A stretch of 9,972 nucleotides of DNA from the NCBI GenBank assembly GCA_905236785.1, contig CAJOQC010000008.1, positions 1 to 9,972 on the forward strand, in the 5' to 3' direction. The notes under the pieces are model-generated. The model saw only the letters and a list, made by a program, of their open reading frames with translations. It was not told the DNA's origin and did no database searches. Positions 1 through 7,247 of the stretch are shown piece after piece. Numbering within the stretch: position 1 is the stretch's first letter; every line of letters begins with the position of its first letter. Made by a program: the position numbers and the translations under genes. Source of the stretch: an uncultured Selenomonadaceae bacterium. GTDB taxonomy: Bacteria > Bacillota > Negativicutes > Selenomonadales > Selenomonadaceae.

Positions 1-1446
1 GACGAGGGCAGAGAAAGCGACGCTTCGGGCGACAAGTCGGCAAGCGGATCTTCGGGCACGAACAATTCCTCTGAAAACAGCTACAGCAACGCCTACAGAC
101 GCGGACGGACTACTTCCTCGGAGATAACTACCATTGGCTTCGATTTGTCCGCGGCAACGACTTCCAACGTCAATCGAATCGTTTACACGGGCGGCAATCA
201 AGTAGTCGACAGCTACGACTCGAACACCGAAATTCTTTTCGCTACGACATACACGGGCGCGTTCGTCGACAGCGCGGGCAATTTTTACTTCGGCTCGCCG
301 ACGGGGGCTCTGGTCATTCAGGACGCCACCAACAGAATGCTCGACATAAACGACGGCGCGGGTAACGATTTCGTGAAAGCTTACGCGGCGACGGCGGCAG
401 GTGTCATCGACGGCAGAACACTTGCGGGCTTTGAAGTCTTTAACGGCTCGGCGGGCGCGGACGTGATTTATTCGGGCAACAACGGCTCGCAACTTTGGGG
501 CGGTGCGGACGCTGAATCAGATACTTTGGTTGGCGGCAACGGCACTGACATTTTTATCGGCGGGAAAAATCAAGGCGCGGATATTTTCCTCAACGCCTCG
601 ACTGCTGACACCGTGCATTTGAACGACGCGATTTTAAGCGACGTGACCGCCACGGAAGAAAACGACGGCGTAATTGCCATTGCGTTCAACACGGGCAACG
701 TTATCGCAGTCCAAAGCGCGGACACTTTAAGCGCGGCGTTCCTGCTCGCTGACGGCTCGACCTATCGCTACAACCATGCGAATAAATCTTGGCAGACCGA
801 AACCGTACCCGAAAATCCGAACGTCTACACGGGCGGCAATCAAGTTATCACGGACTACACGTCGGGCGACAAAATCACCTTCGCCGCCACTTACACGAAT
901 GCTTACTACGACGACGCGGGCAATTTCTTCGCGGGCTCGACGACGGGCGCATTGGTCATCCAAAACGCTATGGATAAAGTTATCGACATTAGCGACGGTG
1001 CGGGCAACGATTTCGTGAAAGCCTGCGCGGCGACCTCGGCGGGTGTGATTGACGGCAGAGGGCTCACGGGTGTCGAAATCTTCAAAGGCTCGACGGGCGC
1101 AGATGTCATTTACGCGGGCGACGGCGGCTCGCAACTTTGGGGCGGCTCGGACACTGAATCGGACACTTTGGTCGGCGGCAACGGCACTGATATTTTTATC
1201 GGCGGGAAGAATCAGGGCGCGGATATCTTCCTTAACGCCTCGTCCGCTGACACCGTGCATTTGAACGACGCGACTTTGAGCGACGTAATTGCAACTGCGC
1301 AAAACGACAGAGAAGTTGCTGTGGCGTTCAATACGGGCAACGTTGTCTTCGTGCAGAGCGCGGACACTTTGAGCGCGGCGTTCACCTTGGCTGACGGCTC
1401 CGCTTACCGTTACAATCACGCGAACAAATCTTGGCAGACCGCTTAA
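1..1446 (+). CDS. Partial RTX-like repetitive protein, C-terminal part with two tandem modules
   Basis: The frame is open from base 1 to the TAA at 1444-1446, so the N-terminus lies outside the window; 481 residues are visible. A TTG at 145 could be read as a start, but the open frame upstream and the lack of a gene boundary argue against it. The first ~55 residues are a Ser/Asn/Gly-rich low-complexity linker. Two modules of 207 residues follow, each from VYTGGNQV to NKSWQT, joined by TVPENPN. Each module holds glycine-aspartate turns that fit the RTX nonapeptide GGxGxDxUx, the clearest being GGNGTDIFI, with GADVIY and NQGADIF nearby. RTX repeats usually bind calcium and fold as a beta-roll in secreted or surface proteins, so an extracellular, calcium-dependent role is likely. 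No enzyme domain, anchor or LPXTG-type signal is visible, and the sequence ends right after module two. The activity is unknown; it could be an adhesin, an S-layer-like protein or a type I secretion substrate. Confidence 0.75.
   Translation, partial: DEGRESDASGDKSASGSSGTNNSSENSYSNAYRRGRTTSSEITTIGFDLSAATTSNVNRIVYTGGNQVVDSYDSNTEILFATTYTGAFVDSAGNFYFGSPTGALVIQDATNRMLDINDGAGNDFVKAYAATAAGVIDGRTLAGFEVFNGSAGADVIYSGNNGSQLWGGADAESDTLVGGNGTDIFIGGKNQGADIFLNASTADTVHLNDAILSDVTATEENDGVIAIAFNTGNVIAVQSADTLSAAFLLADGSTYRYNHANKSWQTETVPENPNVYTGGNQVITDYTSGDKITFAATYTNAYYDDAGNFFAGSTTGALVIQNAMDKVIDISDGAGNDFVKACAATSAGVIDGRGLTGVEIFKGSTGADVIYAGDGGSQLWGGSDTESDTLVGGNGTDIFIGGKNQGADIFLNASSADTVHLNDATLSDVIATAQNDREVAVAFNTGNVVFVQSADTLSAAFTLADGSAYRYNHANKSWQTA
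181..801 (+). repeat. Tandem in-frame module, copy 1 of 2
   Basis: This 621-nt unit encodes 207 residues from VYTGGNQV to KSWQTE. It recurs with no length change at 823-1443, giving a period of 642 nt (214 residues including a 7-residue linker). By eye the two copies are about three quarters identical in protein. The most alike part is the RTX-like stretch around 530-600, where DNA differences are mostly synonymous third-base changes. That is the pattern expected of an internal duplication kept under protein-level selection. Further copies may lie upstream of the window. Confidence 0.9.
823..1443 (+). repeat. Tandem in-frame module, copy 2 of 2
   Basis: This is the second 207-residue copy, running from VYTGGNQV to KSWQTA and ending at the stop codon. 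It differs from copy 1 mainly in its first ~60 residues (for example TDYTSGDKITF in place of DSYDSNTEILF) and near residues 160-175. The glycine-rich centre and the ending YRYNHANKSWQT are conserved. Stopping exactly at a module boundary suggests that the protein is built by adding whole modules. Confidence 0.9.
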
Positions 1447-1460
1447 AATCTTTTTCGGAC

Positions 1461-1495
1461 AAAAAAATTTCCCGTCCATGTTGACGGGATTTTTT
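1461..1495. terminator. Bidirectional rho-independent terminator between convergent genes
   Basis: A 7-bp stem, TCCCGTC (1470-1476) with GACGGGA (1483-1489), closes a 6-base loop. On the plus strand it is followed by six T (1490-1495). On the minus strand the seven A at 1461-1467 become a U tract after two further bases. The hairpin can therefore end transcription of the RTX-like gene from the left and of the TPR gene from the right. It lies 24 bases after one stop codon and 24 before the other, which fits this shared role. Confidence 0.85.
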
Positions 1496-1512
1496 ATTGA
1501 CTCCGCGCAGGT

Positions 1513-3192
1513 TCATTTATCGTAGCCCAGCCGTCTGGCTTTGTCGAAATCGGCTTGAGCCTTTGCTTCGTCGCCTATCAAACGGTAAAGCTCGCCGCGT
1601 CGAAAGTAAAGCCAGCCTTCGGGCGAAAGCACAATCGCCTTATCCAAATCGGCAAGCGCGTCGCGGTAACGTTTCAAGCCAATGTAGGCACAGGCGCGGG
1701 TATCCAAATAATTCGCCTCGTTGGGCTTGAGACTGAGAGCTTTATTGGCGTCGACAAGAGCCGCCTCGTATTGCCCGATTTGACAGTAAGACCACGCCCG
1801 CCCGTTGTAAGCACTGGCGTAATTCGGATCTAAGTCAATCGCCCGCCCGTAATCGACAACGGCGTCCTCCCAACGCTTGAGCCGCCCGTAAGCCACCGCC
1901 CGATTGTGATATGGCCAAGAAAATTGCGCGTTGATTTTAATCGTCCTGTTGTAGTCGGCAATAGCCGCGTCGTAATCGTGCAGGTGGTCGTTGTAAATGG
2001 TGCCGCGATTGACGAAAACGAACTGATTATCGGGATAAAGTTTGGCGGCGTCGTCCAAAAGTTTCAGAGCCGCTTTGAATTTGCCGCGCTCGTTGAGAGC
2101 CAAAGCTTGCTCGATAATCTTGTCGGCGTGCTCGTTCGACCACTTGATATGCTCGGCGCGGTCACGGTCAGCGGCGGCTCGGTCATAGTCGCCCAGCGCA
2201 ATGTACGCCTTGCCGCGATTTTCGTAAGCCCTAGCATAATTGGGCTTGAGCGCGATAGCTTTGTCGTAATCGGCAATCGCCTCGGTCATTCGATTCAGCC
2301 ACGACTTAGCCGTGCCACGATTGTTCCACGCAATGGCATACTTTGGATTTATCGCAAGCCCCTTGTCGTATTCCCTGATTGCCGCCTCGTATTTGCCCTG
2401 CTGATTGTAAACCCGACCGCGCCCGAAATACGCCAGCTCCGAATCGGGCTTGAGCTCGACAACTTTATCGAAGTCCGCCAAAGCCTTATCGTAACGCCGC
2501 TGTTCGACGTAAGCCCACCCGCGATTGTTCCATGCCAAAATGTTCGCGGGATTCAGTTCAATCGCCTCGGTGAAAAATTTCGCCGCCTGCTTATAGTTGC
2601 CTTCGTCACGGAGCTTGTTGCCCTCGCGCAGTTTCAAATTCGACAGGAAAACATTGTCCTCCCCGACGATTTTAGCGGCTATAGCGTCACGTTCTTCGGG
2701 CGTTGTGGCTGCCGCGTATCGTTGCTTGAGCGTCTCGATTAGTTGCGCCTGTCGTTCCTCCTGCAGACGTGCCGCCCTTTCGCCAGCGATGATTCGGGAC
2801 ATTTCCTCTTCGTCTTTCAGCAAAAACGTTTCAAGTTCGCCCGTATCGATTTCCGCCTTTACCGTCGCACGAACCAAGTAGCCTTCTGTGTCCGGCAACT
2901 GAACAGTTTCGTAGCCAGTATCGAGGACGCGCAGGACACCGCTCGCCAAGGAAATAATTTCGTCGTCAATCAGCTTCATGTTGACAACCTTGCTGACGGT
3001 GTGCAGGTAAATGCCTGCCTTTTCACGGGCGACGCGCAGGGCTTTTTCTCGCGCACGTTCACGCGCCACGTTGATGTTCTCCACCGCGCCCAAAACGTAA
3101 TATTCATCAGTACCCTCATAGACTTCAACTTTGGCGGCGGCGGGCAAATGAATCAGCAAACCAATCAGTGCCGCGACCAGAAATTTTTTCAC
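1513..3192 (-). CDS. Exported tetratricopeptide-repeat protein with FlgT/LPP20-like N-terminal region
   Basis: This protein of 559 residues starts at a GTG. A GGGTGG ribosome-site-like sequence lies 9 bases upstream, and the following residues form a classic Sec signal peptide (MKKF, hydrophobic core, PAAA-K cleavage near residue 20). There is no lipobox cysteine. Residues ~30-120 form an Arg/Ala/Glu-rich helix and strands that resemble the N-terminal fold of FlgT/LPP20-type envelope proteins. Residues ~130-175 look like a charged helix or coiled coil. From ~185 to the end there are about 11 TPR units of ~34 residues, most with the W-N-R-G / A-Y / A-D-Y-D-K-A-I-x-L-x-P pattern; the unit near 321-352 is irregular. 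TPRs are protein-binding scaffolds, so a periplasmic or envelope assembly role is plausible; the partner is unknown. It lies 36 bp after ahbB with no terminator between them, so it may be read from the ahbAB promoter, although a functional link is not evident. Confidence 0.85.
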   Translation of the reverse strand: MKKFLVAALIGLLIHLPAAAKVEVYEGTDEYYVLGAVENINVARERAREKALRVAREKAGIYLHTVSKVVNMKLIDDEIISLASGVLRVLDTGYETVQLPDTEGYLVRATVKAEIDTGELETFLLKDEEEMSRIIAGERAARLQEERQAQLIETLKQRYAAATTPEERDAIAAKIVGEDNVFLSNLKLREGNKLRDEGNYKQAAKFFTEAIELNPANILAWNNRGWAYVEQRRYDKALADFDKVVELKPDSELAYFGRGRVYNQQGKYEAAIREYDKGLAINPKYAIAWNNRGTAKSWLNRMTEAIADYDKAIALKPNYARAYENRGKAYIALGDYDRAAADRDRAEHIKWSNEHADKIIEQALALNERGKFKAALKLLDDAAKLYPDNQFVFVNRGTIYNDHLHDYDAAIADYNRTIKINAQFSWPYHNRAVAYGRLKRWEDAVVDYGRAIDLDPNYASAYNGRAWSYCQIGQYEAALVDANKALSLKPNEANYLDTRACAYIGLKRYRDALADLDKAIVLSPEGWLYFRRGELYRLIGDEAKAQADFDKARRLGYDK

Positions 3193-3228
3193 AGAGCAAC
3201 ACCACCCTTTGAAACTAAAATCGCTCCG

Positions 3229-3702
3229 TCATTCGCAAAAATATTTCATGCCCGTCTTTTTCCACTCGCGCTTGGTGTAGAGGATTTTGTAATCGTCGAC
3301 GCCGACCAAAGCCGCCAGCTCATTGATAATCGTCTCGCACTCCGAACGCGTCTTGGCGTGAATCATCGTGTACAGATTATAGTTCCAATTCGGGGCGGGT
3401 GTCCTGTCGTAGCAGTGCGAAACTGCCGCGTGCGAACTCATAACCTGCGCGGCGGCATCTAAGTTATCGGGCGGGACGCACCACGCGCACAGAGCATTGG
3501 CATTGAAACCAACTTCGCGATGTCGCAACACCGCGCCCATTTTGCGGATTTTTTTTTCGGCGGCCATTGTTTTCACCCGCGCCAAAAATTCCTCCTCCGT
3601 CAGCCCCACGCTTTCGGCCAAAAGGCGATAAGGCTCCGCCACCAAGGGGAAATCCCCCTGCAAAGCGCGAACAACCGCCTTGTCAACGGCATTTAAGCTC
3701 AT
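3229..3702 (-). CDS. ahbB: Siroheme decarboxylase beta subunit (AhbB), Lrp/AsnC-like
   Basis: AhbB and AhbA together remove the acetate carboxyl groups at C12 and C18 of siroheme, giving 12,18-didecarboxysiroheme. That product leads to heme in the alternative heme pathway; related NirDLGH proteins act in heme d1 synthesis. The 157-residue protein has an AsnC-type winged helix at ~5-55, without evidence that it regulates genes, and an AsnC-like ferredoxin fold after it. Family-typical stretches are VSHCYDR (~95-100), NWNYNLYTMIH (~105-115) and the C-terminal KREWKKTGMKYF. I chose the ATG at 3702 because TGAGG (3712-3716) lies 9 bases upstream of it. An in-frame GTG at 3717 would add five residues and overlap the ahbA stop as GTGA, but has a poorly placed ribosome site. 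The Shine-Dalgarno overlaps the ahbA stop, so translation is probably coupled. An Lrp/AsnC regulator is the usual misannotation for this family. Confidence 0.88.
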   Translation of the reverse strand: MSLNAVDKAVVRALQGDFPLVAEPYRLLAESVGLTEEEFLARVKTMAAEKKIRKMGAVLRHREVGFNANALCAWCVPPDNLDAAAQVMSSHAAVSHCYDRTPAPNWNYNLYTMIHAKTRSECETIINELAALVGVDDYKILYTKREWKKTGMKYFCE

Positions 3703-3713
3703 AGTACCGCGCC

Positions 3714-4169
3714 TCACAGCCTAAACTGCACATTTATTTTGTATTTTTTGTTGGCTTTTAGGTTCAGCATATCATCAACGCCGTCCAGGGAGCGAATTTT
3801 CCCCAAAATTTCCTCCTCTTTGCTCTTATCCGGCGTCAGCAGGGTAAACCACAGATTATACCGCCCCTCCCGCTCGTAATTATGAGTTGCGCCGGGGTAG
3901 GTGTTGACGGCGGCGGCCACCGTGGGAAGGGCGGCGGGGTTCACCTGTAAGGCCACCAATGTCCCTTCGTAGCCAAGGCTTGAAGAATCAAAAAACGTGC
4001 CGATGCGACGCAGGAAACCGGCGGCCTTTAATTCTTTCACCCGACTGAGGACATTTTCCTCCGTGCTGTTTAATTTTTCCGCCAAATCGGCAAAAGGACG
4101 GCTGCACACAGGCAAATTTGTCTGCAAAAGATTAAGAAGCCTCTTGTCAAATTCGCTTATCTCTGTCAT
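3714..4169 (-). CDS. ahbA: Siroheme decarboxylase alpha subunit (AhbA), Lrp/AsnC-like
   Basis: This 151-residue protein is the partner of AhbB in siroheme decarboxylation. An AsnC-type winged helix spans ~6-55 (EFDKRLLNLLQTNLP, then ELKAAGFLRRIG), and a ferredoxin-like fold spans ~67-150. The AhbA-type stretch GATHNYEREGRYNLWFTLL lies at ~93-111, and the protein ends with KKYKINVQFRL. The ATG start has GGGAG 8 bases upstream. Upstream lie a strong promoter within the end of engB and a palindrome in the leader, so the pair can be expressed apart from the protease cluster. AhbC and AhbD, which would finish heme, are not in the window, so whether the product becomes heme cannot be told here. Family assignment rests on sequence pattern and on the adjacent, similarly sized AhbB; a single Lrp-type regulator would not explain that arrangement. 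Confidence 0.88.
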   Translation of the reverse strand: MTEISEFDKRLLNLLQTNLPVCSRPFADLAEKLNSTEENVLSRVKELKAAGFLRRIGTFFDSSSLGYEGTLVALQVNPAALPTVAAAVNTYPGATHNYEREGRYNLWFTLLTPDKSKEEEILGKIRSLDGVDDMLNLKANKKYKINVQFRL

Positions 4170-4204
4170 GGCAATTTCTCCCGCATATAATACACATTTG
4201 TTTG

Positions 4205-4223
4205 TTCATTTTGGAAAAATGAA
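4205..4223. promoter_or_regulatory. 19-bp palindrome in the ahbA leader, candidate operator
   Basis: TTCATTTT (4205-4212) and AAAATGAA (4216-4223) form a perfect 8-base inverted repeat around GGA. It falls roughly 13-31 bases downstream of the start of transcription expected from the consensus promoter at 4243-4272. This is a common position for a repressor site. TTCA half-site-like copies recur at 4229-4232 and 4235-4238. I do not recognise the regulator. The AT-rich hairpin has no U tract, so it is a poor terminator for engB. Confidence 0.45.
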
Positions 4224-4242
4224 TATCGTTCACTTTCAGACA

Positions 4243-4272
4243 ATTATAACAAAGAGCGGAAGATCGTGTCAA
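4243..4272 (-). promoter_or_regulatory. Perfect-consensus sigma-A/sigma-70 promoter for ahbAB
   Basis: On the minus strand TTGACA (4272-4267) and TATAAT (4248-4243) both match the housekeeping consensus at all six positions, separated by 18 bp. The -10 box overlaps the TAA stop of engB, and the -35 box lies within its last codons. Transcription should start near 4236, leaving a leader of about 67 bases before the ahbA ATG. This makes ahbAB, and perhaps the TPR gene behind it, a separately controlled unit. Confidence 0.8.
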
Positions 4273-4879
4273 GCAAATCTGAACGGCCTTCATTTTTTAA
4301 TGATGAATAAGCGAGAATATCAAGTTCTTGGGGGTTTATGTTGTTTTTCTCGGCAAGAGCCGTTTTTATGGCCTCGGTTTGTTTTTTCCCTGCTTGTTTG
4401 CCCAGTTTGTCGCTTTTTGTGACCACGGGGAGGACGGGGAGGTTGTGGGAAAGAAGCCAAGCGAACATATTTGCGTCCAAATTCGTAAGGTCGCGGCGAA
4501 TATCCAAGAGCAAAACCACGAATTTGATGCGTTTGCTTGAAGTTAAGTATTCTTCGGTGAATTTGCTCCATTCTTTCAAATTCGCCTTGCCGGTTTTGGC
4601 GTAGCCGTAGCCCGGCAAATCCACGAGGTAAAATTTTTGCCGTGCATCGCCCCGCTTTAGCCCCACTTCAAAAAAATTCACCGTGCGGGTGCGCCCCGGC
4701 GTCCCCGAAACCTGCGCCAAGCCGCGATGATTGGTGAGGGAGTTTATCAGGGAGGACTTGCCCACGTTGGATCGCCCCGCAAAGACTATTTCCGAGAGTT
4801 CCAACGCGGGGTATTGGTCTTTTTGTACCGCCGAGGTCACAAATTTTGCGCCAACGACATTGACAATGGGTTCATTCAT
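4244..4879 (-). CDS. engB: Ribosome-biogenesis GTPase EngB (YsxC/YihA)
   Basis: EngB is a cytoplasmic TrmE-Era-EngA-EngB family GTPase needed for late assembly of the 50S ribosomal subunit. The length of 211 residues is usual for the family. The G motifs appear in order: G1 GRSNVGKSS (35-43), the family-typical switch I with TPGRT (60-64), G3 DLPG (87-90) within the signature DLPGYGYA, G4 TKSD (154-157), and G5 near YSSLKNEG (191-198). The ATG overlaps the end of lon by 8 bp and has no strong ribosome site, so its translation is probably coupled to lon. Its position right after lon matches Bacillus and relatives. The last bases also hold the ahbAB promoter. Confidence 0.97.
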   Translation of the reverse strand: MNEPIVNVVGAKFVTSAVQKDQYPALELSEIVFAGRSNVGKSSLINSLTNHRGLAQVSGTPGRTRTVNFFEVGLKRGDARQKFYLVDLPGYGYAKTGKANLKEWSKFTEEYLTSSKRIKFVVLLLDIRRDLTNLDANMFAWLLSHNLPVLPVVTKSDKLGKQAGKKQTEAIKTALAEKNNINPQELDILAYSSLKNEGRSDLLDTIFRSLL

Positions 4880-7181
4880 GGTTCATCAACGCCGTTTCCA
4901 ACACTTCGTCCATGCTCTCCACAGGGACAAATTGCAGTTTCTCGCGGACACATTCGGGAATATCCTCGATGTCCCGCTCGTTTTCCTTGGGGAGGATAAT
5001 GGTGTGCATACCCTCGCGGTAGGCCGCCAAAACTTTTTCCTTCAGCCCGCCGATGGGGAGGACATTGCCCCGCAGGGTGATTTCGCCGGTCATGGCCACG
5101 TCGTTTCGGACTTTCTTGTTGGTGAGGGCGGATATCATGGCCGTCGCCATGGTGATGCCCGCCGACGGGCCGTCCTTGGGTATTGCGCCTTCGGGCAGGT
5201 GAATGTGAATGTCGTATTTTTCGTAAAAATCTTCGTCAATGGAAAGTTTGTCCGTGCGGCTTCTGATGTAACTAAGCCCCGCTTTGGCGGATTCTTGCAT
5301 TACGTCCCCAAGTTGCCCCGTAAGGATAAGTTTTCCTTTTCCTTTCAGCACCGTGGCTTCCGTGGGCAAAATGTCGCCGCCCACCTGCGTCCAAGCCATG
5401 CCCGTGGATACGCCCACCTGCGGCTTTTTGACGGCTTTTTGCCCGATGTATTTTGGCTTTTCCAAAAATTCCGTAAGGTTTTTCTTCGTCACGCGGACGG
5501 CGGCGGCTTTCCCTTCCACGATTTTTCGCGCCGCCTTGCGGCATACTTGGCCGATTACCCGTTCAAGCTCGCGAACGCCGGCTTCCTTCGTGTATTCGGC
5601 GATGATTTTTTCGATTACCCCTGCGCCGAAGGCAATATCCTTCGACTTTAGGCCGTTTTTCTCCCGTTGACGGGCGATAAGGTGGCGGCGGGCAATTTCG
5701 TTTTTCTCAATCTCCGTGTAGCTTACGAGGGTTATTATCTCCATTCTGTCCCGCAGGGGGCGCGGCACGGCGGAAAGGTCGTTGGCGGTGACTATCCAAA
5801 AAACCTTTGAAAGGTCGAAGGCCAAATCCACATAATGATCCACAAAAGTGGAATTTTGCGCCGGGTCTAAGACCTCCAGCAGCGCAGCCGAAGGGTCGCC
5901 GCGATATTCTTGGTTAAGTTTGTCCACCTCGTCCAGCAGGAACACCGGGTTTTTCGTGCCGGCGCGGCGGATGCCTTCTATGATGCGCCCGGGCAATGCC
6001 CCCACATAGGTGCGGCGATGGCCGCGAATTTCCGCTTCGTCGCGGATGCCCCCCAAGGAGGCGCGGACAAACTTTCTGCCCGTGGCCCGCGCCACGGACT
6101 CGGCAAGGGAAGTTTTGCCCACCCCCGGCGGCCCCACAAGGCAAAGTATGGGCGCGCTTTTGTCCTTGGCCAAGCTGTGAACCGCCAAAAAATCCAAAAT
6201 GCGCTCTTTCACCTTTGTCAGCCCGTAGTGGTCGCGATCCAAGATTTTTTGCGCTTCCTCTATGGACACGTCCTTTTCGGTGGTCTTTTCCCACGGGAGT
6301 TCAAAAATGCAGTCAAGATAGGTGCGAATTATGCCCGCCTCCGGGGACATGGCCGCAAGTTTGTCCATCCGCGCCAATTCCTTTTCGGCGGCGGCCTTTA
6401 CATGGGCGGGGAATTTTTCTTTTTCCAAACGGCTGCGGTAATCGTCGATGTCCGCCTTGTCGTCGTCCCCAAGCTCGATGTGAATGGCCTTTAGCTGTTC
6501 GCGGAGGTAATATTCCTTTTGGATTTTCTCCATTTGCTCATGAACCCGCGCCCCGATTTTATGCTCCATTTCCAAAATTTCGAGTTCCCGCGCCAAGACT
6601 TCGTACATTTTTTCAAGGCGTTCTTTAACGTCGATTTTCTCCAAAAGCTCCTGTCGCACGTCCTGTTTTAGGTTCAGATGCCCTGCTATAAGGTCGGCCA
6701 GCCTGCCTGCGTCGTCCAAAATGGTGACGGAAATAAGCGCTTCGGCGGGGATGCGCTTAGAAAGTTTCACCCACTCTTCAAACTCATGCGCCACGGCGCG
6801 GGTCAAGGCCTCCATTTGCATGGACTCATCTATGGGGTCTGTGTGTTCCGTTATGTCCACTTCGGCATAGCGTTCAAGTTCGCGGTAGTTTTCCACCGTG
6901 GCGCGATGGAGGCCCTCCACCAGGACGCGAATTGCGCCGCCGGGAAGCTTAAAAATTTGCCGTATCTCCGCCAGCGTGCCGATTTTATGAATATCCTTTT
7001 CGCCGGGGTTTTCCGTTTCGTCTTTTATCTGCGCCACGAGCATGATTTTTTTGTCTTTGAGCATCGCCTCGTCAATGGCCGCCGCCGACCGCTCGCGCAT
7101 TACGTCAAGGTGGATTATCATATAAGGAAAGACAATCAGCCCCTGCAGGGGCAATAAGGGCAATGTCCTTAATTCTGCCAT
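4872..7181 (-). CDS. lon: ATP-dependent protease Lon (LonA type)
   Basis: Lon is a cytoplasmic hexameric AAA+ serine protease that degrades misfolded and short-lived regulatory proteins. The protein is 769 residues with the complete LonA plan. The N-terminal substrate-binding domain opens with [18 protein letters not shown], and a long helical region spans ~175-280. The AAA+ module has Walker A GPPGVGKT (350-357) and Walker [10 protein letters not shown] (413-421), with TAND at sensor 1 and GVREL at sensor 2. The protease domain has the catalytic Ser673 in PKDGPSAG and Lys716 in GGLKEKV, spaced 43 residues as in E. coli Lon. The start is the ATG at 7181, with AAGGAG (7190-7195) 8 bases upstream. 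The frame stays open to an ATG at 7238, but the extra 19 residues would be read through the leader hairpin and look unlike Lon. A possible attenuator lies just upstream. Confidence 0.97.
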   Translation of the reverse strand: MAELRTLPLLPLQGLIVFPYMIIHLDVMRERSAAAIDEAMLKDKKIMLVAQIKDETENPGEKDIHKIGTLAEIRQIFKLPGGAIRVLVEGLHRATVENYRELERYAEVDITEHTDPIDESMQMEALTRAVAHEFEEWVKLSKRIPAEALISVTILDDAGRLADLIAGHLNLKQDVRQELLEKIDVKERLEKMYEVLARELEILEMEHKIGARVHEQMEKIQKEYYLREQLKAIHIELGDDDKADIDDYRSRLEKEKFPAHVKAAAEKELARMDKLAAMSPEAGIIRTYLDCIFELPWEKTTEKDVSIEEAQKILDRDHYGLTKVKERILDFLAVHSLAKDKSAPILCLVGPPGVGKTSLAESVARATGRKFVRASLGGIRDEAEIRGHRRTYVGALPGRIIEGIRRAGTKNPVFLLDEVDKLNQEYRGDPSAALLEVLDPAQNSTFVDHYVDLAFDLSKVFWIVTANDLSAVPRPLRDRMEIITLVSYTEIEKNEIARRHLIARQREKNGLKSKDIAFGAGVIEKIIAEYTKEAGVRELERVIGQVCRKAARKIVEGKAAAVRVTKKNLTEFLEKPKYIGQKAVKKPQVGVSTGMAWTQVGGDILPTEATVLKGKGKLILTGQLGDVMQESAKAGLSYIRSRTDKLSIDEDFYEKYDIHIHLPEGAIPKDGPSAGITMATAMISALTNKKVRNDVAMTGEITLRGNVLPIGGLKEKVLAAYREGMHTIILPKENERDIEDIPECVREKLQFVPVESMDEVLETALMNHE

Positions 7182-7189
7182 GTCAATTA

Positions 7190-7195
7190 CTCCTT
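7190..7195 (-). promoter_or_regulatory. Shine-Dalgarno that decides the lon start
   Basis: AAGGAG on the minus strand lies 8 bases before the ATG at 7181. It is the best ribosome site in this leader, and it rules out the upstream in-frame ATG at 7238 as the main start. It sits immediately after the U tract of the leader hairpin. Confidence 0.85.
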
Positions 7196-7196
7196 G

Positions 7197-7226
7197 AAAA
7201 AAACGCCGCCGGATATTTCGGCAGCG
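7197..7226 (-). terminator. Terminator-like hairpin between clpX and lon, candidate attenuator
   Basis: In the minus-strand RNA, CGCUGCCG (7226-7219) can pair with CGGCGGCG (7211-7204) as an 8-bp stem with one U-G wobble and a 7-base loop. Seven U follow directly (7203-7197). This is the shape of a rho-independent terminator placed ahead of the lon ribosome site. It probably lowers read-through from clpX into lon rather than ending the operon completely, because I found no convincing separate lon promoter in the gap. The 3' arm also takes part in an alternative pairing with 7240-7247. Confidence 0.65.
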
Positions 7227-7247
7227 TCGGTATAGCATTTATCCGGC
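7208..7247 (-). promoter_or_regulatory. Alternative stem overlapping the clpX stop and the lon leader hairpin
   Basis: GCCGGATA (minus strand 7247-7240), which contains the last clpX codons and its stop, is perfectly complementary to TATCCGGC (7215-7208). The second arm shares 7208-7211 with the 3' arm of the terminator stem, so the two structures exclude each other. A ribosome at the clpX stop would cover the first arm and favour the terminator. That switch-like behaviour is inferred; only the complementarity is seen. Confidence 0.4.

Noticed and set aside
145..1446. A complete plus-strand gene starting at TTG 145
   Set aside because: The same frame is open to base 1 with a continuous Ser/Asn/Gly-rich sequence, so the gene is cut by the window edge rather than starting here.
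727..1479. 250-codon open frame on the minus strand opposite the RTX-like gene
   Set aside because: It mirrors the tandem repeat, overlaps the terminator, encodes no recognisable domain, and is explained by the codon bias of the real gene.
1906..2742. 278-codon open frame opposite the TPR gene
   Set aside because: Repeated TPR codons leave the opposite strand open. The predicted protein shows no domain and no upstream signals.
3193..3228. A separate promoter for the TPR gene in the short gap after ahbB
   Set aside because: TTTGCG and TAGTTT at a plausible spacing match the consensus too poorly to call.
4180..4195. TATTAT just before the ahbA ribosome site as a second -10 box
   Set aside because: There is no acceptable -35 box upstream at 16-18 bp, and the perfect promoter at 4243-4272 explains expression better.
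4731..5651. 306-codon open frame on the plus strand opposite lon and engB
   Set aside because: It lies antisense to two clearly conserved genes and has no family-like features; it is a shadow of their base composition.
7182..7238. A 19-residue N-terminal extension of Lon from an ATG at 7238
   Set aside because: It would be translated through the leader hairpin, looks unlike Lon N-termini, and lacks the good ribosome site found before 7181.
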